Positions 5,886 to 8,202 of a DNA stretch of 8,202 nucleotides are shown one piece after another. The notes under the pieces were generated by a model. That model did no database searches, had not been told where the DNA came from, and saw only the letters and a program-made list of their open reading frames with translations. The position numbers and the translations under genes were made by a program. Location of the stretch: contig PXTV01000032.1 in NCBI GenBank assembly GCA_003022985.1, positions 1 to 8,202 of the forward strand. Direction: 5' to 3'. How positions within the stretch are numbered: the first letter of the stretch is position 1; each line of letters opens with the position of its first letter. The stretch comes from Bacteroidetes bacterium SW_11_45_7 (lineage in GTDB: Bacteria; Bacteroidota; Bacteroidia; Chitinophagales; SW-11-45-7).

Positions 5886-6202
5886 CTTCGTTTTCTCATC
5901 TTGTAATCGTTTTCAAAATGATCTGAATCCGGTTGATAAACTGTAATAATGAAGCAGTAATTCGTTAATTCATCGTATGCTATAACAACGTGAAGTGGTT
6001 GATTTTGGTGCCATCCCAATATCAGTAGACCGGGATAAGGCGTATCTCTGGGATAATCTTCAATGATTTCGCCATTGTATACAATTTCTTGAATTGATGT
6101 CCGCCTGATCCCTCTTTCAATTGCTTTTTCAAATGCATGCTTTTTCCATATAATGTGGCTCTTAGCCAAACTGTCCCTTATCTCGGCTAAGTCGATGGCC
6201 AT
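5882..6202 (-). CDS. DUF4258 protein, putative MqsR/RelE-like toxin
   Basis: A 106-residue small protein (from the ATG at 6202) matching the DUF4258 pattern: KKHAFEKAIERGI (20-32) with H22, R30 and G31, a middle GEIIEDYP (44-51), then PLHVVIAY (69-76) and ITVYQPD (86-92), and a basic C-terminus (KMRKRR). DUF4258 proteins are commonly paired with YgiT-type antitoxins and are thought to be related to mRNA-cleaving RelE/MqsR folds; here that pairing is seen directly, with a 4-bp ATGA overlap. The catalytic residues of DUF4258 are not firmly known to me, so H22 and H71 are only candidates. I chose ATG 6202 over an in-frame TTG at 6214, because that TTG lies inside a heptamer repeat and adds only SSL plus a start. 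The gene begins 38 bp after the NSS transporter stop. Confidence 0.82.
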   Translation of the reverse strand: MAIDLAEIRDSLAKSHIIWKKHAFEKAIERGIRRTSIQEIVYNGEIIEDYPRDTPYPGLLILGWHQNQPLHVVIAYDELTNYCFIITVYQPDSDHFENDYKMRKRR

Positions 6203-6209
6203 GAGAGAA

Positions 6210-6230
6210 CTCAAATCTCAAATCTCAAGT
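6210..6230. repeat. Three tandem heptamers CTCAAAT CTCAAAT CTCAAGT
   Basis: CTCAAAT at 6210-6216 and 6217-6223 is followed by a variant CTCAAGT at 6224-6230, all in perfect register. On the minus strand it reads ACTTGAG-ATTTGAG-ATTTGAG, ending 7 bases before the DUF4258 ATG. It contains the alternative TTG codon, which argues against that TTG as a real start. The tract lies in the 38-bp gap between the NSS gene and the toxin-antitoxin block. Confidence 0.85.
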
Positions 6231-6240
6231 CTTATAACGC

Positions 6241-7632
6241 CTAAAATACCTGAATCCCGAAGAAGCTCTGCAGCACAGTGATAATCAATATGGTTCCCAC
6301 AACCAGCGGACTGATAAAGGACAGCATCACGGTTACGAACTTTTCCTCGATACGCCCGCGGAAATGCGGGTGGCCGTGTTCGATCTCATCGGCAAAGCGC
6401 TTCATGCCCCACTTGTAAGCCACAAAGATGGAGATCATAAAGCCGCCAAAGGGGAGGCCAATGTCGGAAAAGATAGTGATGAGCACTGTCATAAAATTGT
6501 GCGTTTCACCTCCGTAAGTGGCAAAATTCGTGAACCAATCAACTGCCCCATGCGCGAGCATACTCGGTAAGCCAAGGAGGAATATGAGCGATGCAATGCC
6601 GATCACAGCGGGTTTTCGCTTCACGTTGAATTCATCTGTAACATAGGCCACAGGCACTTCGAGTAGCGAGATTGTTGACGTCAAGGCGGCAAAGCACAGC
6701 AGCAGGAAGAATGTGCCCCCAATCAAGGGCCCGATCATAGGCCCCATCTGCTCAAAAATCCCCGGCAAAGCCACAAATACCAGCCCCGGACCTTCTGTGG
6801 GTTCCTGTGCCTGGAAAAATACGAGGGGAAAAACCAGCAATCCGGAAAGGAAGGCGATCAGCGAATCTGTGGTTGTAACCAGAGCTGCTGAAGAGACGAT
6901 GTTATCCTCTTTATTGAAATAGGAGCCGTAAGTAATAATGGCGCCCATACCCAGGGAAAGGGAGAAGAATGCCTGAGATAGAGCAGAAAAGAACGTGCCG
7001 GCCTCAACTTCAGAAAAATCCGGCACAAGATAAAAGCTCACGCCCTCCCTAGCATTGGGTAGCGTTAGGCCATATACAATCAGCCCCAGCACGATAACGA
7101 GTAGCACAGGCATCAGGATCTTGGTCCACCGCTCGATGCCTTTTTGCACCCCACCGGCTACAATCAAGCCCGTGGCCACCATAAAAGCGAGGGAGAAGAT
7201 GAGATTATCGGTGACATTGGCGGTGTATTTGCCAAAGTAACTTGCAAAATCACCTTTGCTCAGGAGGTCACCAAAGCTGGTTTGCAAAAAGTAGCCAAAG
7301 GCCCAGCCAGCTACCACATTGTAAAAGGAGAGGATCATAATCCCCACGATAATACCGATGGTACCAATGACGCCCCAATTGCCACCACCGATCTTCTTAT
7401 AGGAACCGTGCGGGTTCTGGCGCGCATGGCGTCCCACTGTAATTTCCGCCACTAAAATGGGCATACAAATGATAAACACACAAAAGAGATAGATCACCAA
7501 AAAAGCAGCCCCACCATTAAGGCCCGTCTCATAGGGGAACTTCCAGATGTTGCCCAAACCAACTGCTGAACCGGCTGCCGCTGCAATAAACCCGAGCCGG
7601 CTGGAAAAGGAACCGCGCTGTTGTTGTGCCAT
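6241..7632 (-). CDS. Sodium-dependent transporter of the NSS/SNF family
   Basis: A 463-residue inner-membrane Na+ symporter of the neurotransmitter:sodium symporter family, whose bacterial members mostly carry amino acids (LeuT, MhsT, TnaT). The N-terminus GSFSSRLGFIAAAAGSAVGLGNIWKFP (7-33) is the TM1 signature; aligned with LeuT, A23 and N28 fall at Na-site positions A22 and N27, and K31 replaces gating R30. Y104 in SFYNVVAGW corresponds to LeuT Y108 (substrate contact), and the TM6 segment FFSLSLGMGAIITYGSY is family-typical. I count about 11 helices, as in MhsT and Tyt1, rather than 12. I start at ATG 7632; an in-frame TTG at 7734 would add 34 charged, non-family residues. No convincing Bacteroidota promoter is evident in the 169 bp upstream. 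Substrate specificity is not assignable. Confidence 0.92.
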   Translation of the reverse strand: MAQQQRGSFSSRLGFIAAAAGSAVGLGNIWKFPYETGLNGGAAFLVIYLFCVFIICMPILVAEITVGRHARQNPHGSYKKIGGGNWGVIGTIGIIVGIMILSFYNVVAGWAFGYFLQTSFGDLLSKGDFASYFGKYTANVTDNLIFSLAFMVATGLIVAGGVQKGIERWTKILMPVLLVIVLGLIVYGLTLPNAREGVSFYLVPDFSEVEAGTFFSALSQAFFSLSLGMGAIITYGSYFNKEDNIVSSAALVTTTDSLIAFLSGLLVFPLVFFQAQEPTEGPGLVFVALPGIFEQMGPMIGPLIGGTFFLLLCFAALTSTISLLEVPVAYVTDEFNVKRKPAVIGIASLIFLLGLPSMLAHGAVDWFTNFATYGGETHNFMTVLITIFSDIGLPFGGFMISIFVAYKWGMKRFADEIEHGHPHFRGRIEEKFVTVMLSFISPLVVGTILIITVLQSFFGIQVF

Positions 7633-7801
7633 AGATCTTACCCGTTTTCTTATAGGGCGTGAATATATAAAGTTTTGAACAGGTAGGAAATAAAGGCCCT
7701 CTATCCAAGCACAACTGTACCGGGAGACAATCAAGGGAAAATGCTAAGGCACGAGATGAAAGAGCAGAGAAAGCCGTTAGCAGCTAATGAATCGCTGCCT
7801 T
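7633..7801. other. 169-bp intergenic region between DUF177 and NSS transporter genes
   Basis: No gene is recognised in either strand. It holds an AT-rich stretch (about 7651-7695, including TATATATTC on the minus strand) in the right place for a transporter promoter, though no element fits the Bacteroidota consensus. A weak inverted repeat lies near 7780-7798. In particular, no ribosomal protein L32 reading frame (MAHPKRK-like) is present directly after the DUF177 gene. Confidence 0.5.
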
Positions 7802-8202
7802 TTAATTGCTCCGTTTTAAATTTTTGAGAGCCTCCCATCGCGGGTCGATCTCCTCGCTATTCTCCTTTTGATCGTTGTTGAGATACTCGAGCACGTCTTG
7901 ATTACAAGGAGGGTTGGTCAATTGAAAATCCTCGCAGTTTTTGCGCATGGGCATACTCAGATGGAAGAATTCGTAGATCAGCTGGCTCACATCGATCTCC
8001 GTTTCATGGGAAGCAAGGAAGATAATATCCGTTCCCTCCTCATTTTGCTCATCCTCCAGCCGCTCGTTCTCATATTTTACATAAACAGTATAATCAGTTT
8101 CAAAAGGCATGCTAATGGTCTCGAGGCACCTGTCACAAGATACCATGACAGACCCACCAATATCGAACTTCAGGATGAAGAAATCCTCTTTTTTCTCAAA
8201 GC
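7802..8202 (-). CDS. DUF177/YceD family protein, 3' part only (gene continues past the right edge)
   Basis: The protein is homologous to YceD/DUF177, a cytoplasmic family linked to 23S rRNA accumulation and ribosome assembly. An internal ATG at 8146 would give 114 aa, but the frame stays open to the window edge and the 18 upstream codons encode FEKKEDFFILKFDIGGSV, a normal DUF177 strand leading into the signature CDRCLE, so the true start lies beyond 8202. Typical features follow: acidic ENERLEDEQNEEGTD, then EIDVSQLIYEFFHLSMPM, and the Bacteroidota-style ending DPRWEALKNL. Four cysteines (two in CDRC, two in a later C-x12-C) might bind metal; that is inference. In many bacteria rpmF (L32) follows directly; here an unrelated transporter does. 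Confidence 0.9.
   Translation of the reverse strand, partial: FEKKEDFFILKFDIGGSVMVSCDRCLETISMPFETDYTVYVKYENERLEDEQNEEGTDIIFLASHETEIDVSQLIYEFFHLSMPMRKNCEDFQLTNPPCNQDVLEYLNNDQKENSEEIDPRWEALKNLKRSN

Noticed and set aside
6203..6214. TTG start for the DUF4258 gene
   Set aside because: The TTG is part of the heptamer repeat; the ATG four codons later gives a normal DUF4258 length.
7633..7734. N-terminal extension of the NSS transporter from a TTG at 7734
   Set aside because: The 34 extra residues are not family-like, and the ATG at 7632 directly precedes the conserved TM1 signature.
7780..7798. Inverted repeat GCAGC / GCTGC after the DUF177 stop
   Set aside because: The 5-bp stem has a 9-base loop and its better T tract faces the plus strand, where no gene is seen; too weak to call a terminator.
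8144..8146. ATG at 8146 as the start of the DUF177 protein
   Set aside because: The upstream frame is open to the window edge and encodes a conserved DUF177 strand, so the gene is partial and the start lies outside.
1..8202. CRISPR arrays, tRNA or rRNA genes, insertion-sequence transposases, phage genes
   Set aside because: None was seen: no regularly spaced direct repeats beyond the two short tracts listed, no cloverleaf sequence recognised, and no transposase, integrase or phage structural motif in any frame examined.

Overview
The window looks like the chromosome of a Bacteroidota bacterium, probably of the Cytophagales type. The reasons are the style of the proteins (a DUF177 protein ending DPRWEALKNL, a Bacteroidota-type M23 peptidase with a long C-terminal beta-rich region, a 13-helix SSS symporter), the near absence of strong Shine-Dalgarno sequences, and one candidate TTTG / TAnnTTTG promoter. 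Taxonomy is inferred from protein features only. Every gene I can support is on the minus strand, so the window is best read from right to left.

Right edge (7802-8202): the 3' part of a DUF177/YceD gene, which runs off the window. Next (6241-7632) is a sodium-dependent transporter of the NSS/SNF family. Between it and the next transporter lies a compact block (4893-6202) of four small genes forming two toxin-antitoxin-like pairs: DUF4258 toxin plus YgiT-type zinc-finger antitoxin, then MNT nucleotidyltransferase plus HEPN protein. Within each pair the genes overlap by ATGA, and only 34 bp separates the pairs. A three-copy heptamer repeat touches the upstream end of the block, and a degenerate CCGCAGAGA repeat lies in the 255-bp non-coding stretch after it. 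The block looks AT-richer than its flanks, so it resembles an accessory insertion between housekeeping genes.

Left half: a sodium:solute symporter (3198-4637), with a plausible promoter upstream and a 13-bp hairpin terminator downstream. Then comes a tight three-gene run: a LOG-family nucleotide phosphoribohydrolase-like protein (2321-3049), an exported M23 metallopeptidase (589-2313) and a Bcp-type peroxiredoxin (120-584), with gaps of 7 and 4 bp. A strong hairpin at 6-43 lies beyond bcp and probably ends transcription, possibly from both sides.

The two transporters, peptidase, peroxiredoxin, LOG protein and DUF177 are ordinary core genes without an evident shared pathway. The part most worth a second look is the double toxin-antitoxin block, in which the HEPN protein lacks the usual catalytic histidine motif and the YgiT protein lacks a DNA-binding domain.
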